A DNA stretch of 16,896 nucleotides, taken from contig JAPOVO010000282.1 of the NCBI GenBank assembly GCA_026708165.1, forward strand, positions 1-16,896. The letters run 5' to 3'. The stretch is from Chloroflexota bacterium (GTDB taxonomy: Bacteria > Chloroflexota > UBA11872 > VXNJ01). Position 1 is the stretch's first letter. Each line of letters begins with the position of its first letter. The notes under the pieces were generated by a model, which was given only the letters and a program-made list of their open reading frames with translations, had not been told where the DNA came from and made no database searches. Position numbers and translations under genes: made by a program. Shown piece after piece: positions 6,793-14,806 of the stretch.

Positions 6793-8994
6793 GTGTTAGA
6801 CACCCTGCTCTGGCTGCTGGCTTTGCTCGCGGCAAGTTTCGTCGGCGTTCCCCTGTCGATGTTCCTGTTCCGGCGTTTGCCCTCGGCCGGATCGTTTCTG
6901 GTCAAGCCCTTGGGCGTTCTGGTGGTCGGCTATCTGGCGTGGCTGCTCCTCTTTACCGGATTGTTCACCAACGGCCGCGTTTATCAAACGGCAGTCTTGT
7001 TCGCGGCTATCGCTGCCTCCGCCGCCATTCTGATACTGCGTCCGGAGCTTGCCCGCGCGGTCCGGGCGCAGTTGCCCCAGATCGCGGTCGGCGAAGCGAT
7101 CTTTGCGGCGGCATTCATTGCTTTCGCCATCTTCCGCGCGCGAAATCCCGACATCGCCGCGACCGAGAAACCGATGGAGTTCGCGCTGCTAAACGGCATT
7201 CTGCGGAGCGAGTCGTTTCCTCCCGCCGACCCGTGGCTGTCGGGATTCAGCATCAACTACTACTACTTCGGCTACAGCATCGCGGCTACGTTTACGGCCA
7301 TCACCGCCACCGCCTCCGCGGTCGGATTCAATCTCGCGCTCGCGGCGACGTTCGCGCTCACGTTCCTTGGAATGCTCTCGCTCGGCTACGACGTCACCGG
7401 GCTTGTTGGCGGAGCGGTCTCCCGTGCGAAATGGGCATTCGGCGCGCTGACCGCGATTCTCGCAACCGTTGGCGGGAACCTCTATGCGGTCAACTTCTTC
7501 TTCGGCGAGCGGAACCGCAATCCCGACTTCTGGCACGGCATCGGATGGAACGCCAGCCGTGCGGTCCAGGTGGAGGACGCCAACGGGCTGGTCGACTACG
7601 CCATCACCGAGTTTCCGGCCTTCTCTTTCCTGCTCGGCGACCTGCATCCCCACGTTATGTCCTTGCCCTTCTCGATAGTTTCGATCGCGCTGGCGGTGGT
7701 CTGGTTCTTGACCTGGTCACGGACCGATGGGGCCCGCCGCGATTCCTGGTTGCAGGCGGTAATCTCGGGGTGGCTGCTTGGATCGTTGTACGCGTTGAAC
7801 GCGTGGGACTTTCCGGTGTTCTTCGCCCTTACGGCTCTCGCGGGAATCGCCGCGCTCCTCAACCCCGGCCGGCCGAGAACGGCCAGAAACATGCTGGCGT
7901 TCGCCAGTCGCCTCGCCGTAGCCGTGATCGTTGGCGTCGCGGCCTTTCTGCCCTTCCATCTAAATTTCGATCCGTTCGCGTTCGGTCTGGGATTCGTGAC
8001 CGTTCGGACCGAAATCGGGGACTTCCTCACCGTCTACGGGCTGTGGACGCTATTGGCCCTCGCCGTCATCTTCATCCATCTGGTGCGCCGCCGCGACAGC
8101 GGTCGGTTGCTGCTGGTTGTAATCGGCTTGTGGATAGCTCTGGGCTTGGTAGGCGGCTGGGACCGTTGGACGTTGCTGCTGTGCCTGCTAATCGTCGCTG
8201 GCATGGCTCTGGCATTCAGCCGCAAGAGCCAGGAAGCGGGAGAACGAATTATCCAGCTTCTCTATTTCGCGGGGTTCGGTCTGGCGGCGATTCCGGAGCT
8301 GATCTTTGTGCGCGACTTCTTCGGCCCTCCCTTCCAGCGCATGAATACCGTGTTCAAGATCTACTATCAGGCCTGGCCGGTACTGGCTGTCGCCTCCGGT
8401 CCTGCAATCTATGTGATTTTCCGAGAGCTGGCTAAGCTTGAGAATAAGCGTCGCTTGGCCACGGAGGTGGCGTTTTCAGTAGTCTTGGCCGCGTTTGTAT
8501 TCGTAGCCATGTCCTACTCGGCAATCACGGGCAAAGCTCGTATACAGCACCAACCGCCGCGGCCTACTCTGGACGGACTCGATTTCGTCCGGCGTCAAAA
8601 CCCCGAGGAGCTCTTGGCGATAGAGTGGTTGAAGTCGAATGTACCTGCCGGCTCGGCGATACTGGAGGCGCCCGGAAACGGTTACGGCGACTCGGGCCGC
8701 ATCTCGGCGTGGTCCGGTATTCCCACGGTCATTGGTTGGCGTCAGCACCAGCTGCTTTGGCGGAAAAGCGACCCGGAGGTCCACTATCGGACCTTCGACG
8801 TGGATTCGCTATATCGGGGGGGCATATGGGACTGGGCGCTGTCGGACCTTCAGCATTACGGCGTAAGCCATGTATACGTCGGCCGGCTGGAGCGTGAAAT
8901 ATATGGTCCCGATGTCGATGACGCTTTTTGGTGGATGACCGTCGCATACGAAATCCCCGGCCACGTAACCATCTATAAGGTTCCGGGAACATGA
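6793..8994 (+). CDS. DUF2298 (Chlor_Arch_YYY) membrane protein
   Basis: A 733-residue polytopic membrane protein made of the DUF2298 domain alone. It is clearly paralogous to residues 686-1503 of the preceding protein. Shared blocks, in order, are FLVKPLGVL, EKPMEFALLN (from 125), INYYYFGYS, GDLHPHVMS (from 282), NAWDFPVFF, RMNTVFKIYYQAW, GIPTVIGW and YVGRLEREIYGPD. The conserved Asp/His/Glu residues near membrane borders resemble GT-C enzymes, but the domain has no established biochemical function. The start is GTG at 6793 with TGAGG (6783-6787) before it. The gene follows the fused paralogue by 39 bp and precedes the Agl23-like gene, so it is probably in the same operon and pathway. Confidence 0.88.
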   Translation: MLDTLLWLLALLAASFVGVPLSMFLFRRLPSAGSFLVKPLGVLVVGYLAWLLLFTGLFTNGRVYQTAVLFAAIAASAAILILRPELARAVRAQLPQIAVGEAIFAAAFIAFAIFRARNPDIAATEKPMEFALLNGILRSESFPPADPWLSGFSINYYYFGYSIAATFTAITATASAVGFNLALAATFALTFLGMLSLGYDVTGLVGGAVSRAKWAFGALTAILATVGGNLYAVNFFFGERNRNPDFWHGIGWNASRAVQVEDANGLVDYAITEFPAFSFLLGDLHPHVMSLPFSIVSIALAVVWFLTWSRTDGARRDSWLQAVISGWLLGSLYALNAWDFPVFFALTALAGIAALLNPGRPRTARNMLAFASRLAVAVIVGVAAFLPFHLNFDPFAFGLGFVTVRTEIGDFLTVYGLWTLLALAVIFIHLVRRRDSGRLLLVVIGLWIALGLVGGWDRWTLLLCLLIVAGMALAFSRKSQEAGERIIQLLYFAGFGLAAIPELIFVRDFFGPPFQRMNTVFKIYYQAWPVLAVASGPAIYVIFRELAKLENKRRLATEVAFSVVLAAFVFVAMSYSAITGKARIQHQPPRPTLDGLDFVRRQNPEELLAIEWLKSNVPAGSAILEAPGNGYGDSGRISAWSGIPTVIGWRQHQLLWRKSDPEVHYRTFDVDSLYRGGIWDWALSDLQHYGVSHVYVGRLEREIYGPDVDDAFWWMTVAYEIPGHVTIYKVPGT

Positions 8995-9076
8995 AACCCA
9001 ACACGCGGTCGGCTTGACGGGCAACGAAGCCCATGAGCTTGCATCCACGCAGTCTGATCGGCAATCGGGTTCCTCT

Positions 9077-10780
9077 ATGACGCGGTCGCTGCAAATTCCG
9101 CTTTTCGGAGGGCGGCAGATCGCTCTGGCGCCGTGGGAGGCCGTCTTCTTCGGTCTGCTGCTGGTCCTGCTCTTCTTGACCCGCTATCTCGACCTCGGTT
9201 CCCGTGCCTATCACCATGACGAAAGCGTTCACGCCAAGACCATGTGGGACATGGCGCGCGGCATCAAGTACGTCTACGAACCCGTCTACCACGGCCCGTT
9301 CCAGTACTTCGCCTCGGCTGCCCTCTTCTGGCTCTTCGAAGGCAACGACGTAACCGGACGGATCATTCCCGCTGCCTTCGGAGTGGGCGTCGTGCTCGTC
9401 ATCCCCTTGCTCTGGCGCAAGGAGCTTGGGAAATACGGCACCGCCATCACCATGCTGGCCCTCACCGTCTCAACGGGATTCATTTACTTTTCGCGCTTCG
9501 CGCGCAACGACATCTACGTTGCGTTCTGGACGCTCCTGATCTTCGGATCGCTGGTCCGCTACCTGGATAAACCCAGCCCGCGGTGGATATTGCTGGCCGG
9601 ACTCGCCATGGGCGGTTCCTTCGTCACGAAGGAAAACACGTTCATCACGGGCTTCATCTTCGTCAGCTTTATCGCTCTGCTCGCGGCCTGGACGTACCTG
9701 AGTCCACGTCTGTCAGGGGACGATTCAGCGGAGATGCGCAAGCTGCGCGCGGCGTTTCGCGCGCTTCGCGCCGACCCGGAGGCCATCGCCTACGGACTGG
9801 TGATATTCCTGGCTGTCGCCGTCTTATTCATGAGTTCGTTCTTTACGAATCCGCCCGGAATCCGCACGGCGTTCGTGGAGGCATTCACGATATGGCGTGA
9901 TATTCATGGGACCCAGCGCGTCAACCAGCCCTGGTTCTTTTACCTGATGTTCCTGGCCGTGTACGAGGCTTTCGCGGCTGTCTTCGCGCTGGCCGCCCTC
10001 TGGCGAATCGTCCGCAGGCCGAGCGTCTTTACGATAATGCTGCTGTACTGGGCCGCCGCGTCCATCTTCATCTATTCGGTGGCGGGCGAAAAAGCGGCTT
10101 GGCTCGCGCTCCATCCCGTACTTCCGGTCATCCTCATCGCGGGCTGGTTCGCGGGCAAGAAGCTCGAAGAAGTCCGCCGCCGAGGCGTGTTCTGGGCGCT
10201 CGCGGTTGTCTGCATGTTGCTGCTGGGCTGGACGGCACGGCATTCGATTCCAACCGCGTTTGTCTACGGAGACATACCAAGGGACTTCGTCGTCTACACC
10301 CAGACGTCAAGAGACGTGCTCGAAGCTATGGAGATCATGGAGGAAGCCGGCAGACGGACCGGTGAGGGTCGGAACATCCCCATATATGTGGAAAAGGAAG
10401 CACACTGGCCCTATGCGTGGTATTTGCGAGAATGGAACGCGGTGGCCTTCGGCCCGGAGGTGGAAGAACCTCCGGAGCAGCCGATCGTGCTGCTGAGCCG
10501 GCAGACCGCCAACAAAATCGGAGTGGAGTTCGTCGATTACGTGGGAGTCCAATTTAAGCTGCGTGAGTGGTTCCCGGAGGGCGTATATAAATCGTGGAGC
10601 TGGGGATCGCTCGTTGACCTGTTCAGGGACCGCGCTAACCTGACCAAGCTTTGGCGGTTCCTCGCGTTTAAGGAACCTCCTGCTTCACTCGGTTCTACCG
10701 ATTTCGTAATGTACGTTAAACGAGACATCCTGAAGGCGGGACCTATCGGCCCGTTCACCTACGAGTTGCCCGGACGCTAG
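9077..10780 (+). CDS. TIGR03663/Agl23-like glycosyltransferase-fold membrane protein
   Basis: A 567-residue polytopic membrane protein of the family annotated as flippase activity-associated protein Agl23 (TIGR03663), which co-occurs with DUF2298 in Chloroflexota and Archaea. After the first helix comes RAYHHDESVHAKTMW with the acidic pair D48-E49, then VYHGPFQYF (from 70), both characteristic of GT-C type loops. It ends in a soluble stretch with little hydrophobicity. The ATG at 9077 is used because the hydrophobic helix begins soon after it. A TTG at 9014 would add 21 polar residues, and neither start has a clear RBS. Its role in moving or transferring lipid-linked sugars is inferred from the family name and neighbours. 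Confidence 0.82.
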   Translation: MTRSLQIPLFGGRQIALAPWEAVFFGLLLVLLFLTRYLDLGSRAYHHDESVHAKTMWDMARGIKYVYEPVYHGPFQYFASAALFWLFEGNDVTGRIIPAAFGVGVVLVIPLLWRKELGKYGTAITMLALTVSTGFIYFSRFARNDIYVAFWTLLIFGSLVRYLDKPSPRWILLAGLAMGGSFVTKENTFITGFIFVSFIALLAAWTYLSPRLSGDDSAEMRKLRAAFRALRADPEAIAYGLVIFLAVAVLFMSSFFTNPPGIRTAFVEAFTIWRDIHGTQRVNQPWFFYLMFLAVYEAFAAVFALAALWRIVRRPSVFTIMLLYWAAASIFIYSVAGEKAAWLALHPVLPVILIAGWFAGKKLEEVRRRGVFWALAVVCMLLLGWTARHSIPTAFVYGDIPRDFVVYTQTSRDVLEAMEIMEEAGRRTGEGRNIPIYVEKEAHWPYAWYLREWNAVAFGPEVEEPPEQPIVLLSRQTANKIGVEFVDYVGVQFKLREWFPEGVYKSWSWGSLVDLFRDRANLTKLWRFLAFKEPPASLGSTDFVMYVKRDILKAGPIGPFTYELPGR

Positions 10781-10796
10781 TGCGATAGTCGCCTCC

Positions 10797-11786
10797 ATAA
10801 GACGGCGCACAGTCCTGAGAGCGGGACTCGGCCTCGCTATCAGCGGCCTGTTCACGTGGCTTGTCATTCGCGGGGTCGACGCCCCGGTGGCGTTCGACGA
10901 GTTGCGCCTCGCTAATCCTGCCCACTACGCGCCCGCGGCCGTCGTATTGATCGTCGCCATCGGGATCAGGGCCCTTCGCTGGAAGGTCCTGTTGGCGCCG
11001 TTGGGAGCCGTCGGCGCCTGGTCCGCATTTTCCGCGCTGACGATCGGATACTTGGCCAACAACGCCCTGCCCGCGCGTTTGGGCGAATTCGTGCGCGTTT
11101 ACGTTCTGAATCGGGAAACCAGGACCCCCGCGCCCGCGATTCTCGGCACGATCATCCTCGAACGTGTGTTCGACGTGTTGACGCTCATTGGATTGCTTGT
11201 GCTGGCGGCGCTCGTAACGGGTTGGAACTCACCCTGGAACGCTCCGCTCATCGGCCTCGCCATCGCCGCCGTCGCCGCTTTCGTAATGATGTACATGGTC
11301 GCGTCCGGCCTGATCAGGCCGTCCATGCCGGGCGTGGCGGCGCTTGTGAGGCTTATGCAGCGCCCCTTCGGCGGAGCGCTGCACAGGCTTTTTCGGTCGC
11401 TGATAGGCGGTTTTCGGAGCGTGGCTTCGGGAAAGGCCGTGGCCGCGGTTCTCGCGCTGTCGGTCGTCTCATGGCTCGTAGAATCTCTTGTCTACCTGCT
11501 TGTATTGCAGGCGCTCGGCATTCAGGAGGGCGGATACTGGCTGGCTATCGTGGTGACGTGCATATCCAACCTCGCCGGCGTGATTCCAGCCGGCCCGGGG
11601 AACATTGGAGCATTCGAGTTTTTCGTGAAGGAGACCCTCGTCTTGTTTGGCGTCAGCGACGAAAAGGGGCTTGCGTTCGCAATCGCCGCCCATTTCGTGG
11701 TGCTCATCCCGCCAACGGTGCTCGGCCTCTTGCTGGTCTGGAAGAAGGGACTCACCGCGCTCGGCGGCGGCAAACCCCGTTTGTGA
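10797..11786 (+). CDS. Flippase-like UPF0104/LPG-synthase TM-region protein
   Basis: An integral membrane protein of the lysylphosphatidylglycerol synthase transmembrane-region family, as in AglD. Family marks are IRALRWKVLLAPLG, LGEFVRVYVLNRE, GTIILERVFDVLTL and GVIPAGPGNIGAFEFF. Members lacking the synthetase domain are thought to move or modify polyprenyl-linked lipids. The start is a problem. The first normal start is GTG at 10887 (299 residues), but the frame is open to 10734, and positions 10797-10886 encode the usual basic N-terminus and first helix (RAGLGLAISGLFTWLVIRGV). Only near-cognate codons are available there, ATA at 10797 being the most family-like. Alternatively the GTG at 10780, which overlaps the previous stop as TAGTG, would fit if one base were missing. 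The coordinates use 10797. Confidence 0.8.
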   Translation: MRRRTVLRAGLGLAISGLFTWLVIRGVDAPVAFDELRLANPAHYAPAAVVLIVAIGIRALRWKVLLAPLGAVGAWSAFSALTIGYLANNALPARLGEFVRVYVLNRETRTPAPAILGTIILERVFDVLTLIGLLVLAALVTGWNSPWNAPLIGLAIAAVAAFVMMYMVASGLIRPSMPGVAALVRLMQRPFGGALHRLFRSLIGGFRSVASGKAVAAVLALSVVSWLVESLVYLLVLQALGIQEGGYWLAIVVTCISNLAGVIPAGPGNIGAFEFFVKETLVLFGVSDEKGLAFAIAAHFVVLIPPTVLGLLLVWKKGLTALGGGKPRL

Positions 11787-11868
11787 CTACGCTTAGAGGG
11801 CGAACCACCAAGCTCAGAGCCTTCCAGGCGGTGATCCACTGCCAAGCTCCCGAAGACAGTCAACAGAA

Positions 11869-13196
11869 ATGAACGGCGAAAAATCTAAATCGGTTGCGAT
11901 TGTCGGCGCTGGCATCACGGGCCTCACCGCCGCCTACGAGCTCGCCAAGCGGGGAATCCAGGTCGAGGTCTTCGAGGCTCATCACGAGGTGGGCGGTGAA
12001 CTCGCCGTTCTCGAAGTCGGCGGAACGCTTGTCGAGCGGTACTATCACCACCGTTCCGCGGCGATCATCACATGATTGACCTGATGCGCGAGCTTGGCAT
12101 CGACTCCAGCCTCGAATGGAACACGCCCCAAATGGCCTTCTTCTCCGAAGGCGCGCTCTATCCGTTCACGACGCCGCTTGATCTCTTGCGATTCAAGCCG
12201 CTGCCGTTCCGGTCGAGAATTCAAATGGGTCTCGCAACCATGCGACTCCGCCGTATTCAGGACTACCGCCATCTGGAGGACGTCCCAGCCGGCGAATACC
12301 TGCCGCCGATGGTCGGCAGGGAAGCTTTCGAGACTCTGTGGAAGCCGCTGCTCATGGCGAAATTCGGTGACTCGTGGCCGGATATCTCGATGGCCTGGTT
12401 TTGGGGGCGCGTCCACGTAAGGTTCAAATCGAGGACCAACACCGGTCTGCGCGAGTTGCTCGGCTATGTGAGCGGGAGCTTCCGCACGATTACCCGTGCC
12501 CTTGAGTCACGCGCCAAGGAGCTCGGCGTGGTCTTTCACCTCAAAACGCCGGTTTCGTCGATTGACGTTGAAAACAACCGGGCCACCGGGCTGACCGCCA
12601 ACGGCCAAAAGCGCAGTTTCGACTTCGTGCTCGCCACCGTCGGTCTGCCCCTTCTGCGGCGTTTCTTGGGAGATGTAAGCCTCTCGCGCGACTTGGGTGC
12701 GGTCGAGTATCGGGGCGCGCTGGTCATGCTGATGCGACTTCGCAAGCGTGTCTCGCGGTTCTACTGGACGAATATCGGTGAGGAGGAGATCCCGTTCGCG
12801 GGATTGATCGAGCACACCAACTTCATCGATCCCGAGGTTTACGGCGGCGCGCACCTTCTTTATGTAAGCAACTACCTGCGGGCGTCTGGACGGTTGTTCA
12901 ACCTTTCCGACTCTCAGCTTTTCGACGAGTACGCGCCGCACATAGAGCGCGTCTTTCCCGATTTCAGCCGGGACTTGGTCGAGGAGTTCTGGGTCTCCAA
13001 AGACCCCGTCGCTCAGCCCGTCATCAAGACCGGCTACCAGCGCCGCATCCCCGAATTCCGGTCTCCTATAAGCGGGCTTTACATCTGCAACACCTCGCAG
13101 ATCTACCCGGAAGACCGCGGAACCAACTACAACGTCCGCATAGCTCGGCAGGCGGTGGAGATTCTTTGTGATGAAGCGAATGGTGAAACGCGGTGA
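11869..13196 (+). pseudogene. FAD-dependent oxidoreductase (HemY/amine-oxidase type), frameshifted
   Basis: A Rossmann-fold flavoprotein of the protoporphyrinogen-oxidase/amine-oxidase superfamily (COG1232-like). The dinucleotide-binding motif is at residues 9-17 (VAIVGAGITGLTAAYELAKR), with EVFEAHHEVGG after it. The C-terminus NTSQIYPEDRGTNYNVRIAR is typical of relatives found beside glycosyltransferases. The reading frame breaks. The first part ends at TGA 12073-12075 and the rest runs uninterrupted from ATG 12072 for 374 codons. Inserting one base between 12052 and 12053 restores HH-x-FRGDHHMIDLMREL, so a one-base loss is the simplest reading. The two pieces overlap as ATGA, so translation as two polypeptides by reinitiation is also possible. 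The protein is probably not heme-related here; a role in the surface-glycan or lipid pathway is inferred from context. Confidence 0.75.
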
Positions 13197-13288
13197 ATAC
13201 AGCCGGTCTGTCAGCCGTACCTTGGTCAACTTCACTGGTATGTTGCCGGATTTCAGTCTGCGGCTGGGGTGTCCGGGCACCGTGCTAG
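13193..13288 (+). other. Dead-end 31-codon ORF at operon end, possible gene remnant
   Basis: GTG at 13193 overlaps the oxidoreductase stop as GTGA, the usual spacing of a coupled operon gene. The ORF begins VNTAGLSAVPW and then loses any protein-like character, stopping at 13288. It may be the first few codons of a glycan-cluster gene whose remainder was lost when the Fic segment arrived. It may equally be chance, since no homology can be shown from ten residues. Confidence 0.15.
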
Positions 13289-13336
13289 GGCCGATGAATG
13301 GCGACCATTAAGCTCTTGGTTGGTTGTCCCTAGCAC
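13282..13336. repeat. 9-bp inverted repeat upstream of fic
   Basis: GTGCTAGGG (13282-13290) and CCCTAGCAC (13328-13336) are perfect inverted copies 37 bp apart. They lie in the 184-bp gap between the oxidoreductase and the Fic gene. No T-run follows. It could be a long-loop terminator for the glycan operon, a regulator site for fic, or the trace of an insertion. Nothing decides among these. Confidence 0.4.
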
Positions 13337-13380
13337 CAGTTCGCGTTTGCATGATGGAACAACGTCGTTAGGAGGATGGT

Positions 13381-14754
13381 TTGACGCTCGACTCCGGTGA
13401 AATAAGTGGAACGCCGTACATGATTGACGCATGGCTTAACAGGCAGCAAATCGAGGGCTTGAGCAAGCGAGTACAGATGTTGCGCGAACGCGGGAGCCTC
13501 TCCAGAGATGTCCTCTGGAGGCTACGTCGCTACTTTAAGCTCAAGAATATCTACCACTCCAACGCGATTGAAGGAAATGTCCTCGACATTGGCGAAACTC
13601 GTCAGGTTGTCGAGGCAGGTCTTACGCTCACAGGAAAGCCGTTAAAAGATCAAGCGGAAGCCAACAATCTGTCTCATGCTCTCGACTTTCTAGAAGAGCT
13701 AGCCCGCGAAAACGAGAGGCCGATAACCGAATACGACATTCGTCAGATCCACGCTCTTGTCCTTGCTGGCATAGACGACGCAAATGCAGGTGTTTACAGA
13801 ACGCGTGATGTAAGAATCTCGGGTTCCGAATATGAGCCAATGCCACCGGAATCCATATCCGCAGAAATGAAGGTCTTGGGTGAGTGGCTGTCGGAAGTGA
13901 GTGTGCCGGATTCAGACTTCGCAACCTCGGAAGCGATATTGCGGGCGTCGGCGGCTCACACGTGGCTTGTTTATATACACCCCTTTATTGACGGAAACGG
14001 GCGGGTTTCGCGGCTGCTGATGAATCTCTTGCTAATGCGGTACGGATATCCAATCGCCATAATCACCAAGGAGGATCGGCTCCGCTATTACGATGCTTTG
14101 GAGGAGTCGCAATCAAGCAACCTCTCGCCGTTGGTCTCGCTTGTAACCGAATCCTTGGAAGAAAGCCTAGAGGAATGGGAACGGGCAGCAGAGCAACAGC
14201 GCCAAGACGAAGAATGGGCGCTGGCAATCGCCCAGCAGTTCACAGAACAAGAGAGAAACGTCGCTCTCAATGACTATGAAGTCTGGAAGAGCGCCATGGA
14301 TCTCTTCCGAGGATATGTCCGTCAAACTGCGACCAGGATCAACGACGCCGCAGCGGATCTAGGTCGAGTCTATTTCAAAGACTTCGGGATGCTAGCGTTT
14401 GAAAAATACCTCTCTTTACGGGGCGGTGAATCGGCAAAGCGCACCTGGTTTTTCCGAATCGATTTTCGTCAAGGAGAACAGGCGGCGCGCTATCTGTTCT
14501 TCTTTGGCTCTCGGAGCTTGACCCTTAGAGGCCGATGCGACGTAACGGTACATATATCTCGAGAGGAGTCACCTTTTTACTTTGAGCGCCTTCAGTATCT
14601 GCCGGGCTCTTCCGTACCTCAGTTCGTTGAAGTCGGCTATCTCCCCAAGGATGAACGCTTCATCGCGAAACGGTGGGACGACAACGTGAGAACCGACAGA
14701 ATTGAACAGATTGTCTCTCGATTCATTGAAGACGTTGTCCGCCTTCACTTTTAG
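13381..14754 (+). CDS. Fic-domain AMP-transferase, class II (self-inhibited)
   Basis: A 457-residue Fic protein, a family that transfers AMP (or another phosphate-containing moiety) from a nucleotide to hydroxyl side chains of target proteins. The catalytic motif is complete: HPFIDGNGRVSR at 200-211, with H200 as the base. The N-terminal inhibitory helix SNAIEG (60-65) fits [S/T]xxxE[G/N], with E64 expected to block ATP binding. This makes it a class II enzyme that needs no separate antitoxin, and none is present. The flap region GVYRTRDVRISGSEY (137-151) is normal. Residues from about 275 to 457 form a separate C-terminal domain that I do not recognise. The TTG at 13381 is supported by AGGAGG (13370-13375) at 5 nt. 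An ATG at 13376 stops at its third codon. Base composition looks less GC-rich than the neighbours, suggesting transfer. Confidence 0.9.
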   Translation: MTLDSGEISGTPYMIDAWLNRQQIEGLSKRVQMLRERGSLSRDVLWRLRRYFKLKNIYHSNAIEGNVLDIGETRQVVEAGLTLTGKPLKDQAEANNLSHALDFLEELARENERPITEYDIRQIHALVLAGIDDANAGVYRTRDVRISGSEYEPMPPESISAEMKVLGEWLSEVSVPDSDFATSEAILRASAAHTWLVYIHPFIDGNGRVSRLLMNLLLMRYGYPIAIITKEDRLRYYDALEESQSSNLSPLVSLVTESLEESLEEWERAAEQQRQDEEWALAIAQQFTEQERNVALNDYEVWKSAMDLFRGYVRQTATRINDAAADLGRVYFKDFGMLAFEKYLSLRGGESAKRTWFFRIDFRQGEQAARYLFFFGSRSLTLRGRCDVTVHISREESPFYFERLQYLPGSSVPQFVEVGYLPKDERFIAKRWDDNVRTDRIEQIVSRFIEDVVRLHF

Positions 14755-14766
14755 TCCTGCTATATA

Positions 14767-14782
14767 GTCCGGCCTTCCGGAC
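14767..14782. terminator. Small hairpin between convergent fic and comB
   Basis: GTCCGG (14767-14772) and CCGGAC (14777-14782) form a 6-bp GC-rich stem with the loop CCTT, in the 52-bp gap between the two convergent genes. On the minus strand TATATAG follows the stem. The T-tract is weak on either side, so it is a plausible but unproven shared terminator. Confidence 0.4.
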
Positions 14783-14806
14783 GCCCCCTAGGCGCGGGCA
14801 GCTAGA

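Noticed and set aside
6939..8435. 498-codon plus-strand ORF in another frame.
   Set aside because: Arg-rich shadow of the DUF2298 gene, a common artefact in GC-rich DNA.
13381..14754. Fic as part of a toxin-antitoxin pair.
   Set aside because: No small antitoxin ORF with the inhibitory motif lies beside it; the motif is inside the protein itself (class II).
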